A stretch of DNA of 64,000 nt from Lithospermum erythrorhizon (taxonomy: Eukaryota; Streptophyta; Magnoliopsida; Boraginales; Boraginaceae): the NCBI GenBank assembly GCA_019722365.1, contig JADFUC010000693.1, forward strand, positions 62,001 to 126,000. Direction: 5' to 3'. The position numbers were made by a program, and so were the translations under genes. The notes beneath the pieces were generated by a model. The model worked only from the letters and a program-made list of their open reading frames with translations, did no database searches and was not told the origin of the DNA. This document shows positions 1-12,999 of the stretch, piece by piece. Every line of letters begins with the position of its first letter. The first letter of the stretch is position 1.

Positions 1-401
1 TTCAACATCAGTCGAGTCTATTACTTAAAGCAGCGTATTTCTTTCAATAAAACAGGATTATGAAGCTTTTTTTATATATGCGTACATATAAAGAGGATGT
101 GGAGTGCCCTTGAGGAGGAAGCATTTGTCAGCACCAAAGTGGAGTACTAGGCTGAGGCATGTATCAATACATTATCAAAATAATAAGAACTGTTTTTGTC
201 AAGTGTCCTACCAAATACTCTGGCACATTTGTTTTTGAGCAGATATCTCGCGCAACCAGATTAACTAACAGTACATCTATGTACATGTAATTTCAGTTTG
301 TTGAATAGGTTTGTATAGTATGATCCGTTTTCCTCAGTCATAAATTAAGCAAGTCAATTAAATATTACGGAGTATCAAATACTCCGTATTAAGCAAGTTA
401 C
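1..401. other. Intron of the ACBP gene reaching the window edge
   Basis: This stretch follows the donor GTAACT at 401-396 of the last visible ACBP exon. The minus strand shows no continuation of the coiled coil, so the final coding exon must lie beyond position 1. No other feature is seen. Confidence 0.6.
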
Positions 402-3400
402 CTTGTATAAGTCTGCATTGCGTCCCTCAGCTTCTGCTAATTCTTGCTTGCACTGGACACTCTGAAGTCTCTCCTTGGCCAATGATGACTCTATCTGTTC
501 TTTATCTGCTTTTAGGGCTGCTAACACGCGCTCACTTGTTCCTTCAGCTCTGTTTAGCTGCAGTTGATCAGGCCAAGTTGATGAATATGACAATCTATAG
601 AGGCATCTTCCTTGCCGAAACATTGCTTATGAAAATAATCAAGCGCTAAATAGATGGCTTTGGAGTCCAGTTTATGCATATCTCGTGCTCCACAACAAAA
701 TAATGAAAACAATATAGAAGCGTACTTTTCTCACTTCAAATCAATAAAATGTTTAATCGATATAGTACAGTTCGGAAGTAAAAATTGTATATGCCTCTTC
801 AACAAGAAGTTCGTTATTTTGATTTATAAGAGTTACTATGACGTGTACAACTTGTAATTGATGCCACACAGTGCTAGTTGCAATATTTTAGGTGGCTATT
901 AGAACTTCGACAGGTGTGAAATTCCTCAAGACAATATTTATTTCCTTCTTTACCATAAGAATTGTATTGTACAAGGGTATGTTCAACATGCCCCGAAATT
1001 TATGGCTCCAACTTTAAATTTAAAGCTTATAAAAAAAATCCACTTAAGAAGCAGATGCCCAAGAATAAGTTGTAAGAACCACAAATGGCATGCATGATAT
1101 GCTCAAATACCACAACAACCACCCTCAATTAGCACATAAATAGCTCAAATATGGCATGCTACAAATATCACCAGGCCAATATGTTGAAATAATCTTACCT
1201 TCAGAGTCAACTTAGGCCCTTTAAAACAAATAAATTGAATATAAATACTCAAAGGTGTCATGATACCTTCGCCTCTGAATCACCATTATCCACAACTATT
1301 TCCCTTATTTTTGCTTCTTGTCGGGTTTCCAACTCGGACTCCAAATCTCTAGTGGGGTTTGAGAGATTATGGACAGCAGAAACACTATCAGGAACTGGCG
1401 TCTCCATCTTTGACTGAAGCGTAGATTTGTGGCTTGGTTTAAGCAAATGAAGCTGAAATAAGAGAAAGAACAATATTGATCAAGAGGTAGGAGGAGCTGT
1501 AACAGAAAAATCAAAAAGAATAAAAGTCAGACTTGCCAAACCTCATTGTTGTACCGCCCATTATATCCACCGAAAGAAACAAGAATATCTTCACCATTGA
1601 AAGAACTCAAAACTAGGCTCAATCCCTGTAATACAAAAACAAAGGTTACAAAACACTTAATTAGTCAATGACAAAACTAACAATATCAGAAAAAGATGGT
1701 CACAGAAGCATCTTCAATATATAGATTACAAAGTTTTATACTCCCTCCATCCCACAAAGATTGTCCACTTTTTTTTATAGTTGTTAACTTTCAAACTTTG
1801 ACCTTAAATATATTTGTTTGTGTTGTATAATATTTGATAAAAAATATATCAATGGAAAGAGTTTGAAATGTATTTTTCATTGATATAGTTCTTATCAAGT
1901 ATTATACAATACAAACAAAAAATATCTATGGTCAAAATTCAAGAGGTACAACAAAAAGTCAAAAGTGGACAATCTTTGTGGGATGGAGGTAGTAATTGAA
2001 TTGGCATTGAGAACTCAGTAATCATGGTAGTTGGTTCTTTGATTCATATCAGACAATTCTATGGAGGCATTCAGATATTCTCCATTGAAAGAACCTACAG
2101 TCCTAATAAAAAAGGTAGTTAATGCACATTTAAAATAAAACTCGGCCGCCAAATGACATTCTCCCTTCAAGAAACTTGTCTGGTGAATTAAAGGTTATAA
2201 AGAAATAGTAACTGGATGCTCAATGTTTCTGCAGACATATACCTCAGATGCCAGAGGAACACGACCTTGCACGGTCGTTACAATAGACCAAACTAGAGTC
2301 GACATGTTCAGGACGACTGTTTCCGAGACCCCTGCAAAAATAATTGTTAAGTAACACACTGGGAGAAGAGCGTGCATTACAACATATGAGTTCCGTCAGA
2401 AAGCAGTATATCATTCATAGTAGTCAAGGTGAGCATAGTGCAAAACTTCACTGGCACTATAGCTCATAATGCATCCTATAAAGCACATTCAGAGTTTTCA
2501 ATACTTCTAACCTGAAATCATAGCAATAAAAAAGGACAACAAGAAGCATTTCTCAAAATCTATTTCAGTTTGTCGTCACCTTATTCATTCATTAGTACCG
2601 GCTTTACATGAACATATTGAAAATATTGATTTGTTACTGTAAAATATGGTCTTTCCTACTTTGAAGTGAAGCATGATCATGCATCTCTTGATTTATTATA
2701 AATAACTTGAGCAGTGACCAAGTCTTCGAGCATGTATTTGGTTTTAGTGGGATATGGAAAGGCAAAAGGTAAACCATTTCAACATCTCATGGATTTACTT
2801 CCTACTTGAAATTAAAAGAATGGACCCCTTTTCTACAGTACTCAAGATGAAAATACTATGGAAAACAGTTAGTGAAATGTTAAATAACGCAGAAAAGATA
2901 AAATAAAAAAGCGTGCTATTGATTAAATATTATCAGTTCACTAAGCATCACATTAAAAGTGTGAAAGAAAGAAACAAACTTCTCCCTATAGAAAGATGCA
3001 GAAAGAAAGAAGACCAAGAGTCACACATTAAAAGTGTAGGGCGCTCTACATTGCTAATAAAGTACTCATATCCGGCACAAATACGGTCAGGCATTTCTTG
3101 CATAGAACCTCAGCATACAATTTGAGAAAAAAAAGTCAATCGTTATAAGGCTAAAACAGTACAACAGTAACAGTGTAACACCGATACTATATAAGTTAAG
3201 TCAATACCATTCTTATTATCACCACCGCCAACTATAAACCAATTCTCCCCGACTGTGACACCAGCATGCCCAGCTCTGGGACTTGGTATATCACCCTGCT
3301 GCATGGGTCGCGACCATTCCATCTGAATATTTAGAAAAATGTAAGCATGAACACAATAGAAGAAGAGAGGAATACAGTTAGATGAGTGTGTCATCTTACA

Positions 3401-6400
3401 GTCTGCAAATCAAGCACATGCAAGTCATTGAAACAATTTATATGTGAGCCACCGCCAAAGATAAGGAGAAAACGTTCAGCATGAACTGCAGCAGCGTGAT
3501 CAGACCTTGGAGAAGGTGCCACCCCACTGTAAAGCAGAATTGGGCCGCATATAAGCAAACAATAAACAAAAAATGTTAGCTCAAGAGCTAACAGCAAGGG
3601 TTCACTGGTGGAAAGGCAATGAGATCCTACTAGGAAAATAAAGTATTTTTTCTTAAAATCCAACAACTTTTTGCAGTATGAAATAGATAATATTCTCAGT
3701 ACCCTTCATTATGTAAGACCATGAATGTTAAAACAGAACTAGAATGAGAACACATATAGGGTTATGTATTAAGAACTAAGGAACTCTGCTTTCAGAAATC
3801 CCAATAGGAAATCAGTGGTTTTAACAAGTAATGTGAAGCATATGTTATTTCTATTTTGACAATTAATTTCACGCACCAAGCTGATTAGGTTAAAACCTCA
3901 CTAGAATACTTAGTTATAATAAATGACTCCTGTCCGTTTCCACGCAACTCCACTATAAGTGCACAAGTTAATAATTAAAACACACAACCCCCACAGCACT
4001 CAACAATAGAAAATGGTTCAAACTCTACACTCCTTCAAAGCTCTTACATTGTATCCATTTCATCCCATGTCATTGTTTCTAGGTCCAGAATATGCAGATC
4101 ATTCAGGAGAGTTCTATTGGCATCTTGCCCACCAAATATAACCAAGGTTGTCCCCACATGACTGACTGAGTGACCACCACGAGAAACCTGCACCAACAAC
4201 AAACTAGTAAGAAAATAACTTTGTGGTTTTATTGCATTTCTTTCAACATCATTTCCAATGATGGGCGCTAAATAAATTCCTGACATGTAAGGAATACTGC
4301 AACAGTAGAGAGAAGAAAAGAATAATGTGAATCATTATCAGCATTAATGTCTGGATAAACTACCCTCATTTATATTCTCTGCAATGCCAAAAGGCTTCTC
4401 CCTTACAAAGAGCAGGAATAAGTAAATAAGAACTCTTTTGGGGAAGAAAATGTCTGGATAAACTACCCTAATTTATCTTCTCTGTAATGAGAAAAGACTT
4501 CTCCCTTACAAAGAGTTGGAATAAGTAAATAAGAACTCTTTTGAGGAAAGAAAAATGAAAGCTTTCTGCTTCAAAAACTGAGGATCCTGTTTTTGTATAA
4601 AAAAGAGGATGAAAAACACTGAGGATCATCACAATTCACGAATTATATGGATCCTCATCAAACCGATAATGTAAGGATTTGTATCAAGGGTAATGTCATA
4701 CCATAATATGTTATATAAGAAAGAAAAGGAAAAAGAAAATAGGAACATACTGGTGGCTTTCCATAAGTCTTCAAGGCTGACAAGGTGGATGTTTGAAGAT
4801 CATAAACCTTAACTGTCATAAGGATAATCCCGACATAAGGAATATGCAACCAAACAGATTTATGTCATGAAATCTTCATTTTTATACAAGCAAGACATCG
4901 AGAACAGAACAAATTACAGAAGCCTAATTGCAATATCTCAAAAAGGAAAACCTCCCAAAAAACAAGGAATTCTACAAAACAGTAAAAAATAAATATAAAG
5001 AAGAACTTCAACAAAGACTAATTGCAATGCCTATCAGAAATAAATACTCATGTTGCATGGTCCTTCAGGTTGTCTGATAGACTGTAATGGATTCCCATCC
5101 ATTCCAAGTCAAAATAGCAAATCCAGTGCTATTGTAATTATTCTATGCAAACTCATCACATAAAAAATGGGATTACAGGTTGCAGTTTCATATTCTATCT
5201 ATGGTAAGGCATGAAGGGCTGCAGAGCAATAACATGCTGCCTGCCTTTTTAAGGCATGATACAAATTTTGAATAACGAAGAATTACGAGAATGACTAGTC
5301 CTATTTTGAGAATAAAAATTATAAATAGATAGATGGATAAAGACACGAGTACACACACACTATAAGTTCCCAACACAGAACACTAAACTCAAATGTAACA
5401 ACTAGTGATTATCCTAGGTGCTATGTGACTAGTTATCATCACTATCTTCTAAAAGAGAACTTAAAATACTGCTACCACACTCCATGGGTATTACAAGTAC
5501 TTCGTCCCTTTGCAACAATTAATAAAAGGTTTCTATTGTGTGAGATTATTAGTGCCAATTAGATAAACGGTATTGACCTGCACAAGCTTAAAAGTAATTT
5601 ATCTTGATAGATCATGTAATGAGACCAAACCGAGTTAGCAAAAGATATCATAAAGAACATACAAAATGTTATCCACAGGATTCTTTAAATAAAATTATGA
5701 CAAATCTGCTCTTAAATTTATCCTGCGTCAACAAGTATTTACATACTGCTCTCTTCAAAATCAAAATCGATAAATGACTTAAACAAATATTTCTCAAAAA
5801 TATGGCTCAAGTACGTATAATTGTGAAAAGACAATAATCAGCTCCTGTGCTCAAACCTTGCAGGGTTTCTGTGGGATCCTTTGTGTGCCCACCAATTGAA
5901 ATAAGCTTATTTCCATCCCATGGGATCTGCATGCAGAGCAGAGAAATCATATACTATTATCAATAAGTAGAACAACTCTTCAGTGGTACTAGAAAACCCT
6001 GCATGTAATAGATGAATATGCCTAACGCATTAATTTATCTCAATAACGAGATATCATTTTTACACTGACCAAGGAATGACCTGCACGAGGAGCTACAATA
6101 TTTGCCTCACTTCCAGCTTTCACTTCAACTTTTGACCAAGCCCAACTTCTTAAATCCAGAGCCTGCATTTTAACCAGATGTGAAAATCGGTTATCTTGAC
6201 TCTTGAGTTATGAAGTAAACAATATTCTTATTCTTCAATAACGGGGGGAAAAGTATGGATGCATTCTAGCAAATGGAGTGCATATTCAGAAGACAAAGGT
6301 GACTCCAGTCTCCAAATCAGTATAGATATATATTTACAACATAAATGTTGTTATTGAGTCGAAATAGAAGCTCAAAGCATTTCTATTAAAGTGCAAGACA

Positions 6401-9400
6401 ATCTATTTTCCAGAATGTTACTTTTATATTAGGGCAAAAGGCATGAATCATCACCTATGTTATGTTTGGAAGAATTAAAACCCAAATGAAACTTATATTT
6501 TAAATGTTAACGATTGGTACTTAGTTATATTTTCGTTAATCGCGACTTAAAGGGAGACGCGTGTTAGGCATGTGACATTAAAACACATGCATTTTTAATG
6601 TCATATACCCAATAGCGACTCTGCAAACAATATGAACCTTGCATTTTCAAAGCGAGGCAACTTTCGATTGATGATCGCGTGTTTAATGTACATACCAATA
6701 GCGTATGCGGGGAGTCGTGATTTAGCGAAAAGATAGCAAAGTACGTCGAGATGCTGTTAAAAAGCATGAAGTGATGAGGTAAGGACTCCCAACATAAAAA
6801 TGATGAAATAGTTCGCATGAAGCATGGGTGATGATTAAATTGTCTTTTCTGGCTTTATATTCAAACTATCAAAGGTAACATGTTCTTAAATATATGTGTG
6901 TGTGTGTGTCAATAAAAAATTTCTAGTAATTCCTAACAAGCCATACCTGAAGGTCGTTTAAATAACGGCCATTGTGATTTCCACCATATACATACATTTT
7001 GTCTTCAATAACAGCTGCACCATGCTGTGAATCCAAGCACAACTGATTCAGCATTTAGAGTGATAAACTTATAAGATGTGGAAGGATTGTAACCAAGAAG
7101 ATCAAGACCTCGTATCGAGCTCTAGGACGAGCACCAAAGACTGAAGGAACAATCCATTTATCATATACAGTAACAACACCATAGCCTTCTCCTACAACAT
7201 CCTTATCCTGAGCTTCAGACAAGTTTCCATTTTCAGAAGCAATAATATTGGTCTCCAAAAGAGAACTTCCATTTATAGTAGCTGCTTCAGGAGTGGAATT
7301 ATGCTGGTTCACGAAAAAAGATAAAAATTAGAGTATTCTCAAGAGGCACAGAGAAAGAAGTAGATAACCATCTCAATTGACTACAACATACAGCAAGTAC
7401 TTTGTTCCTACAAGTAACTTATTTGCATGCGAATTTTGCTAAATGCTATGTAGAGAACCACTGTGAAAACACTAAAGGGCAACAGTGATGCTGCAAAAAT
7501 AACAGCATACTACTTTGATTATTATTGCAGCATATTACAGACAAAAATTTAACTCAATACTATATAGAGAACCAGTCTGATATACCAAAGGAAAACAATG
7601 CGGAGGCAAACGCAAGAACACACTATTTACGAGAACCTTTAACATATCACACAAGATCCATCAACGATTCTATAAGGACTCCATGTTTCAAAGTAACATA
7701 CACATCAATTATAAGACAGACAAAAAAGAAAGGCGAACCTAAAACTTATTACTTCCTTGAATCAAAAGTGGTTTTGGGGATACGAAAGGTTCATACTGTT
7801 AAATATTTTGTCTCAGATCAGGACATATTTGTTCTTATGAATTTGGCTTCACGTTCAATGATTGTTCAGCAAGTTGATTGAATTAGCCAAAGGCCAAAGG
7901 TTATTGCTGTGGTTGTTACCTAATCAATTCATATTGCAATAGACTGTCCAAAATAGAAAGCATTTAGGTTTTAATTTTGAACAAATGAAAGAGAAGCTGT
8001 CGACTACTGACAACTGAAACACTTAACACCACCATTATGTAAAACTTTATAAGAAATAAAAAATATACAAAAATGAAAGAAATTGAAAAAAAATACAAAG
8101 GATAACGTAGTTCAAAAAGCAACAAACTCACATCCATTTCCACGTTTACAATAGGATTTGCAACTATATTCGAGACCCTTGAGTACCATCCAGGATGTTC
8201 TTCCTATTTCAGAACAAAGAAGAGGGAAACAAACTTAATGTTCATGTTCTTACACCAGGAAGTTACAAAGTTACAATGCGATGAACTTTGGAAAAATCAC
8301 ACATACCTCCAATATTTTTACAAACAAACGCATTGCTTCTGTGGATGCCATGTTCCCCAGTCCACTCCAGCTTCAGAAACAGAAAAACGTTTTAGAATGC
8401 AAGGTAGGGAGGTCAGGCTGACAAACATTTTAATTGAGTCCTTTGTAAATTAATTTTGAACACTGGATTGCTATCTATTTGCGGGATTCTTTATCTTCTA
8501 AATGATTTTTTAGCATTTGAAACTTGCATTCTTTCATTTGGACTGAGGACAGAAAGCCTTTACATTTCAAATTTATATGCTTACACCTAGAAAAGGATTG
8601 GCTAGCTTCTAGCTCTTAGATTCATGACTAGAGCATAAATTGCTAAAGAAATAGTACACGAATGGAATAAGGAAAGCTACGATGAATTCTGAATGGAATA
8701 AGGAAAGCAACAATGAATAATTCCTTCTAGCTCAAGGAAAAGTAGTGGATGAATTGCATGTCTTGCAATAACGCATACAAATAAAGTAATCACCTAAAAA
8801 TTATTCTTGAAATTGCTAAAAATATGGTACACAAATAGAAAAAGGAAAGCTACAATCAATTTTGCTTCTAGCTCAAGTAAAAGAAGTGATATTTTTCATG
8901 TTCTGCAACAACACAAACAGAGATATTCATCACTTCCAATCTTCTAAAAACCAGCTCTGCTAAAATATTAAAAATAACAACCTGGTACTTTCATAGACAA
9001 GAATGAAAATGGGCTAGAAAACAATTGATAATACTAAAAATACTTGTACCTGACAAAATTTAAAATACAGAGCTACGCGCACATAATAAACAAAGTAAAT
9101 AAATAGAATTAGAGCAAGTAGGATGTTACACTTGCACATTGACCCTTAAAATACAAATCCAAGATTAATTAATCGCCAGAAGAGTAGTAGGAAAGAAATA
9201 GTGAAGTTAGCATCAAGCAGAGAACTGATATTGATAAAACTATATAACTCAAGTCACAAATTTAGACATGTTACATTAATATGTAAAATAATCAGATAGA
9301 CTAATGGACAGAAAATAATAGTGCATGCTTCCGACAGCTTTCTAAACAATATGTCTTCTTCCCACACGTAATATTATATACATCCTTCTGGAATTTCTCA

Positions 9401-11674
9401 TCCTTCTCCTCACAAGAGCTACTACAAATTTCTATTAAACGATGTCTAGTCTAACAAACCACTATCATAACATCCACATCAACTCTTATTGTTCATTGCC
9501 ACATTATACATGTTAAGTAAAAGAATTTTTTCCCTATTGATATTCTTATTATGAAAGAATAATTATACTAGTAATTACCATGATACCTTTTAGTAAGAAT
9601 CGGTTCATTCAAGTTCATACGAAAAAAGCAGTTACCACTATGTCATAGTCCTTCGATCAGACAGAATGAGAATTGTTCTTCTCCTAAAGATATATTTGTG
9701 TGGTAAATCTGGTTTCAAAAGAGGCACTAAACATACAATACTACATGGCAAATGAAGATAAAGCCAAAGACATAGGTTTCTCAGATGCATCATCATTTGA
9801 AGTTTCTAACAATTGAATTGGAAATGATAAGAATCTAGAATATCGTTAAAGCAAGCAAACCTCGTCCATTTGCTCTGCTCGACAGGACTCCAACCTCGGG
9901 GCTTGGGATTTTTACAAGGCCCAACCGTTGCCTAAACCAGATCAAACCACCATAAATAACATATGTCAGACTTGAATCACTATTTAACTACAAATTATAA
10001 GCCAACGATTAACATTTCAAGTGCTAAACCCACACATACTAACAAATATCGCATACCCAATGAGGAGATGAAGATCGATCTCATCTTGCCAATTACTTAA
10101 CTCAGATGAACTAAAACAACATGTCAACCTTTGGATCGAATAAAAATAACACATTACCCTCTCAAGCAATATTATCGATCTAGTCGATCCATAAAGAAAT
10201 AACTTAGTACAACTTAAACAATCCATACCATTCTCTAATTCAAACATATACATTTTCTACTTTGTAAGCGGAACCGCGATATTGCCGAGATCATGAAACT
10301 CAAACAAAATACTCCCTTCATCCCGTTAGATTTTCAATTGTTAAAATTAATAAACATTGTAGTCTTAAATCGACACATAACTCTAACTTGAACAAAAAAA
10401 TATTATTCCCTGAGTATCACGTATCAATATAAATAATCGTTTAGACTAAAAGCCTTATATCTCAATACTTATTGTTTTAAACAAAATTGACATTTTTTTC
10501 ATTTTCTTTACACTTTTATCTTATAATGGACATTCTACTGTACCGGTCTACATCGCACAAATAATAAATTTGTCCAAGTGTACGATTTAGTATCGTAATA
10601 TATAAAAATGAAAAATAGAGACCCACGCACTCATTTTTCGTCTGACGCAAGTACATCCGTGACAGGAATTGTGTTACGATTCGGATTCGGTATAGGGGAT
10701 CATGCCAATTTATCATTACTTCTAATTAATAATGCACAATGGATAAATTTGGATAAATCCTTAATAAATTACTTCAAACCTGTAAAGATTGACTACTAAT
10801 GAGTCTAAGAGTTCTCATGTGAGTGTTTATTACTATATAAACCTAGAAGCAACTTCATTATGTAGTGCATTTGTTTTGAGGAGGATCAGGGAAATCAGCG
10901 ATAATTTATTAATTTTCTTGTTTTAAAACACGTTTGATTAATTCTCACAGAAAGTTTATTACCTCTAAATCGCCACAATTAAGCCATTCACACTAGTGCT
11001 TCCCCAGATCAAATCCAAGAAGAATGGAGAGAAGCGCTGACATATGCTCAAACATTTTAATATATTTACAATCATTCTCCTCCTTGAAATTAATATACTC
11101 CGACAACAAATTTTATTTTATTACCATAATTCACTTAGAATACTCTTCTCCCAGGTTAATTCTAAATATTTACTGCCTCCTGATTCACCCCGTCGAACAT
11201 AGCATTAATCTGATTGGTTTAGGATGTTTTATTGGGCGTGTGATCATGATAGGTGTGAATTAAAACTGATTCATTGAATTTCTACAAAATCTTAACATCA
11301 ACATTTTATATATTTTTCACTAACTCAAAATTAAAAAATAAAATAAAAATCACAATGTACTACACTGATCAAATAATACTAAAATTATGCAATTATTTTT
11401 TCATAATTAATATTCTGATAATTGACCTACAATAAAGATTGAACCCTGACATCAACGATCAGGTGGTAAGCTTAGCCATTAAAATGATCGATTCTGATTA
11501 TAATTGTTTTTAATTATGACTTACTTGTTGATAAAGTGCATAAAGGAGGAGAGCAGTATCGTTACTGAATTTGGAGGTGACTGAACTCGAATCGGGCCCA
11601 TCGAAGCCCGAATAAGATGCAGCCGCATAGAATCGTTGTGGGTATGCCAGCCCGGATAAAGTTGTAGCTGCCAT
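402..11674 (-). CDS. ACBP4: Kelch-type acyl-CoA-binding protein, ACBP4/5 class (3' end off window)
   Basis: Cytosolic acyl-CoA-binding protein with an N-terminal ACB domain, kelch repeats and a C-terminal coiled coil. In Arabidopsis, ACBP4 and ACBP5 bind long-chain acyl-CoA esters. Exons read by eye (5' to 3'): 11674-11525, 9931-9861, 8370-8307, 8203-8132, 7303-7109, 7024-6947, 6162-6070, 5926-5857, 4812-4751, 4187-4048, 3526-3400, 3322-3208, 2331-2243, 1625-1542, 1452-1267, 557-402. They sum to 1752 nt, 584 codons in one frame, all with GT-AG borders. The ACB domain (about residues 10-105) shows AYPQRFYAAASY, YALYQQATVGPC and MASTEAMRLFVKIL. Kelch repeats (about 185-500) show GGNHNGRYLNDLQ, VIFGGQDANRTLLNDLH, LLIFGGGSH and FGGYNGRYNNE. 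The coiled coil starts near residue 535 (ESSLAKERLQS, KQELAEAEGRNADLYK). The start is the first ATG before the ACB domain. About 80 residues of a last exon are missing because the window ends. ACBP4 and ACBP5 cannot be separated here. Confidence 0.95.
1741..1992. mobile_element. Stowaway-type MITE in an ACBP intron
   Basis: A 252-bp element with near-perfect terminal inverted repeats of more than 30 bp. The left end reads CTCCCTCCATCCCACAAAGA and the right end is its complement, ending GGATGGAGGTAG. It is flanked by TA at 1739-1740 and 1993-1994, the target duplication expected of Tc1/mariner-related Stowaway MITEs. It contains no ORF. It lies in the intron between the exons at 2331-2243 and 1625-1542 and leaves both splice sites untouched. 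Confidence 0.9.
6432..6852. mobile_element. Mutator-like MITE in an ACBP intron
   Basis: A 421-bp element with imperfect terminal inverted repeats: GGGCAAAAGGCATGAATCAT at the left and CCAGAAAAGACAATTTAATC at the right (reverse strand), continuing into ATCACC. It is flanked by 9-bp near-identical sequences, ttttatatt at 6422-6430 and ctttatatt at 6853-6861, the duplication length typical of Mutator-like elements. It has no transposase, so it would be non-autonomous. It sits in the intron between the exons at 7024-6947 and 6162-6070. Confidence 0.7.
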
Positions 11675-11689
11675 TGCCGTTTTTTATTG

Positions 11690-11785
11690 TTGTTTCCCAA
11701 AAAGTTGTCCAATTTCAGATTTGTCACTTCCAATTATTGTGTCCCAAAAAGTTGTCCAATTGTAGATTTGTCACTTCCAATTGTA
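11690..11785. repeat. 48-bp tandem duplication just upstream of the ACBP start codon
   Basis: Two direct copies of a unit containing cccaaaaagttgtccaatt and agatttgtcacttccaatt occur at about 11,693-11,736 and 11,741-11,784, with two or three differences. They lie 16-110 bp upstream of the ACBP ATG on the minus strand, so probably in its 5' leader or core promoter. The core resembles Stowaway terminal sequence, so the unit may derive from a MITE end. Confidence 0.8.
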
Positions 11786-12330
11786 GTTCATCAAAAGATC
11801 ACTTTTGTTTTGTCCGATTTTTTAATTGATGGATTAGGAAATAGTGTAACGGATTGAAATGGAGAGGCTTTTGATCTAATGAATCGTAGAAATAGATCCA
11901 AATTTGATACTACTATATTACTTCCATATTGATTTAAATAAATCAAATTAGGACCAAATAATAAATCAAATTTAGAGGAAATAAATTTAAGAGAGCAAAT
12001 TGGTAAGGGATGGGACAATGTCAATAAAATATATATTGATTAAGATTTGTTGATTTATAAAATATATAGTGATTTTTTAAAGAAATTAAAGTCTAAGTGG
12101 ACGAATAGCATCAATAAAAGGCGTATATGATTGAGAAATTAACAAATAATTAGTGTCTTGCTAGCATCAAATTGCCAAAAAGAACATGATTTATGTAATC
12201 TTCGTGTCATGATTCATGGCTATTGAATATATTATACCGTTTTCTTAGCTTTATTAAATACTCGATTCTAACCAAGTAACCGCTTAAGCACAAATAATGA
12301 CAATAATGACTCAAGTAATGATTGTGCAAC
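11786..12330. other. AT-rich region upstream of ACBP, probable promoter
   Basis: This stretch is non-coding in both directions as far as I can see. It lies directly upstream of the minus-strand ACBP gene and must hold its promoter, but I could not single out a TATA box with confidence. Confidence 0.4.
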
Positions 12331-12690
12331 ACTAGTAAAAAATGGTTTTGGAAGTAACACATGTAACTTTTAATAATTGAAAATTGGCGAGTGCGTAGGT
12401 AACAACTTATGGAATACTTTTTTATTATGTAGCAGCTTACGTATAGCATTTAAAATAGGTAGCATTTTAAGGTATACGTTTTTTTGTTACATACTATAGG
12501 GTATCGCTCATGCTTGCCCCAAAAATAGGTAACATTTTAAGGTGTACTTTTTATGACCTGGATTTATGTATCATTCGATATACTTATTTTTCATGTATGT
12601 AACGTTTAAGGTATCAAACTTTTATGTAATTAGATCGTTTATGTAACACTTGAAAATATGTAACATTAAAGTTATCTCTTTTTTTAGTTC
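12331..12690. repeat. Possible CACTA-type left end with GTAAC-rich subterminal repeats
   Basis: The stretch begins with CACTAGTAAAAAATGG, a sequence of the CACTA terminal type. It is followed by repeated variants of gtaacattttaaggt (about 12,450, 12,528, 12,597, 12,636 and 12,658). Dense, slightly varied short repeats next to a CACTA terminus are typical of the subterminal regions of En/Spm elements. A similar tract with the core in the opposite orientation lies at 16,990-17,300. A matching right terminus TAGTG was not found, so the assignment is tentative. Confidence 0.4.
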
Positions 12691-12933
12691 TGATAATGAC
12701 TATTGTACTTAGCATTAAAAATATATAAAAATAAAAAGAAATAAAATATATTAAATTTAATTTGCCTTAGAGTATCAGCAATGTAACAAATTAAAAAAAA
12801 ATTAATGATTAATTTATATAATGTGTGATATCTTCTGAAGTAAATAAACATTTGAATAAAAGTAATAATTTGCAAAAAATTGACATGGGTTGAAACTCCT
12901 CATGACATTATTTTGAATTCCCAGCCCCTAATA

Positions 12934-12938
<5 letters not shown>

Positions 12939-12972
<34 letters not shown>
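12939..12972. repeat. (TA)n microsatellite
   Basis: An uninterrupted TA dinucleotide run of about 17 units in non-coding DNA. Confidence 0.95.
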
Positions 12973-12978
<6 letters not shown>

Positions 12979-12999
12979 TATAATCGAAATTGACCGGTT

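Noticed and set aside
7525..7881. 118-codon plus-strand open frame
   Set aside because: Lies in an ACBP intron on the opposite strand, with no domain or promoter signs.
10309..10520. Possible Stowaway MITE starting tactcccttcatcccg
   Set aside because: Only a left-end-like sequence; no complementary right end or TA duplication seen.
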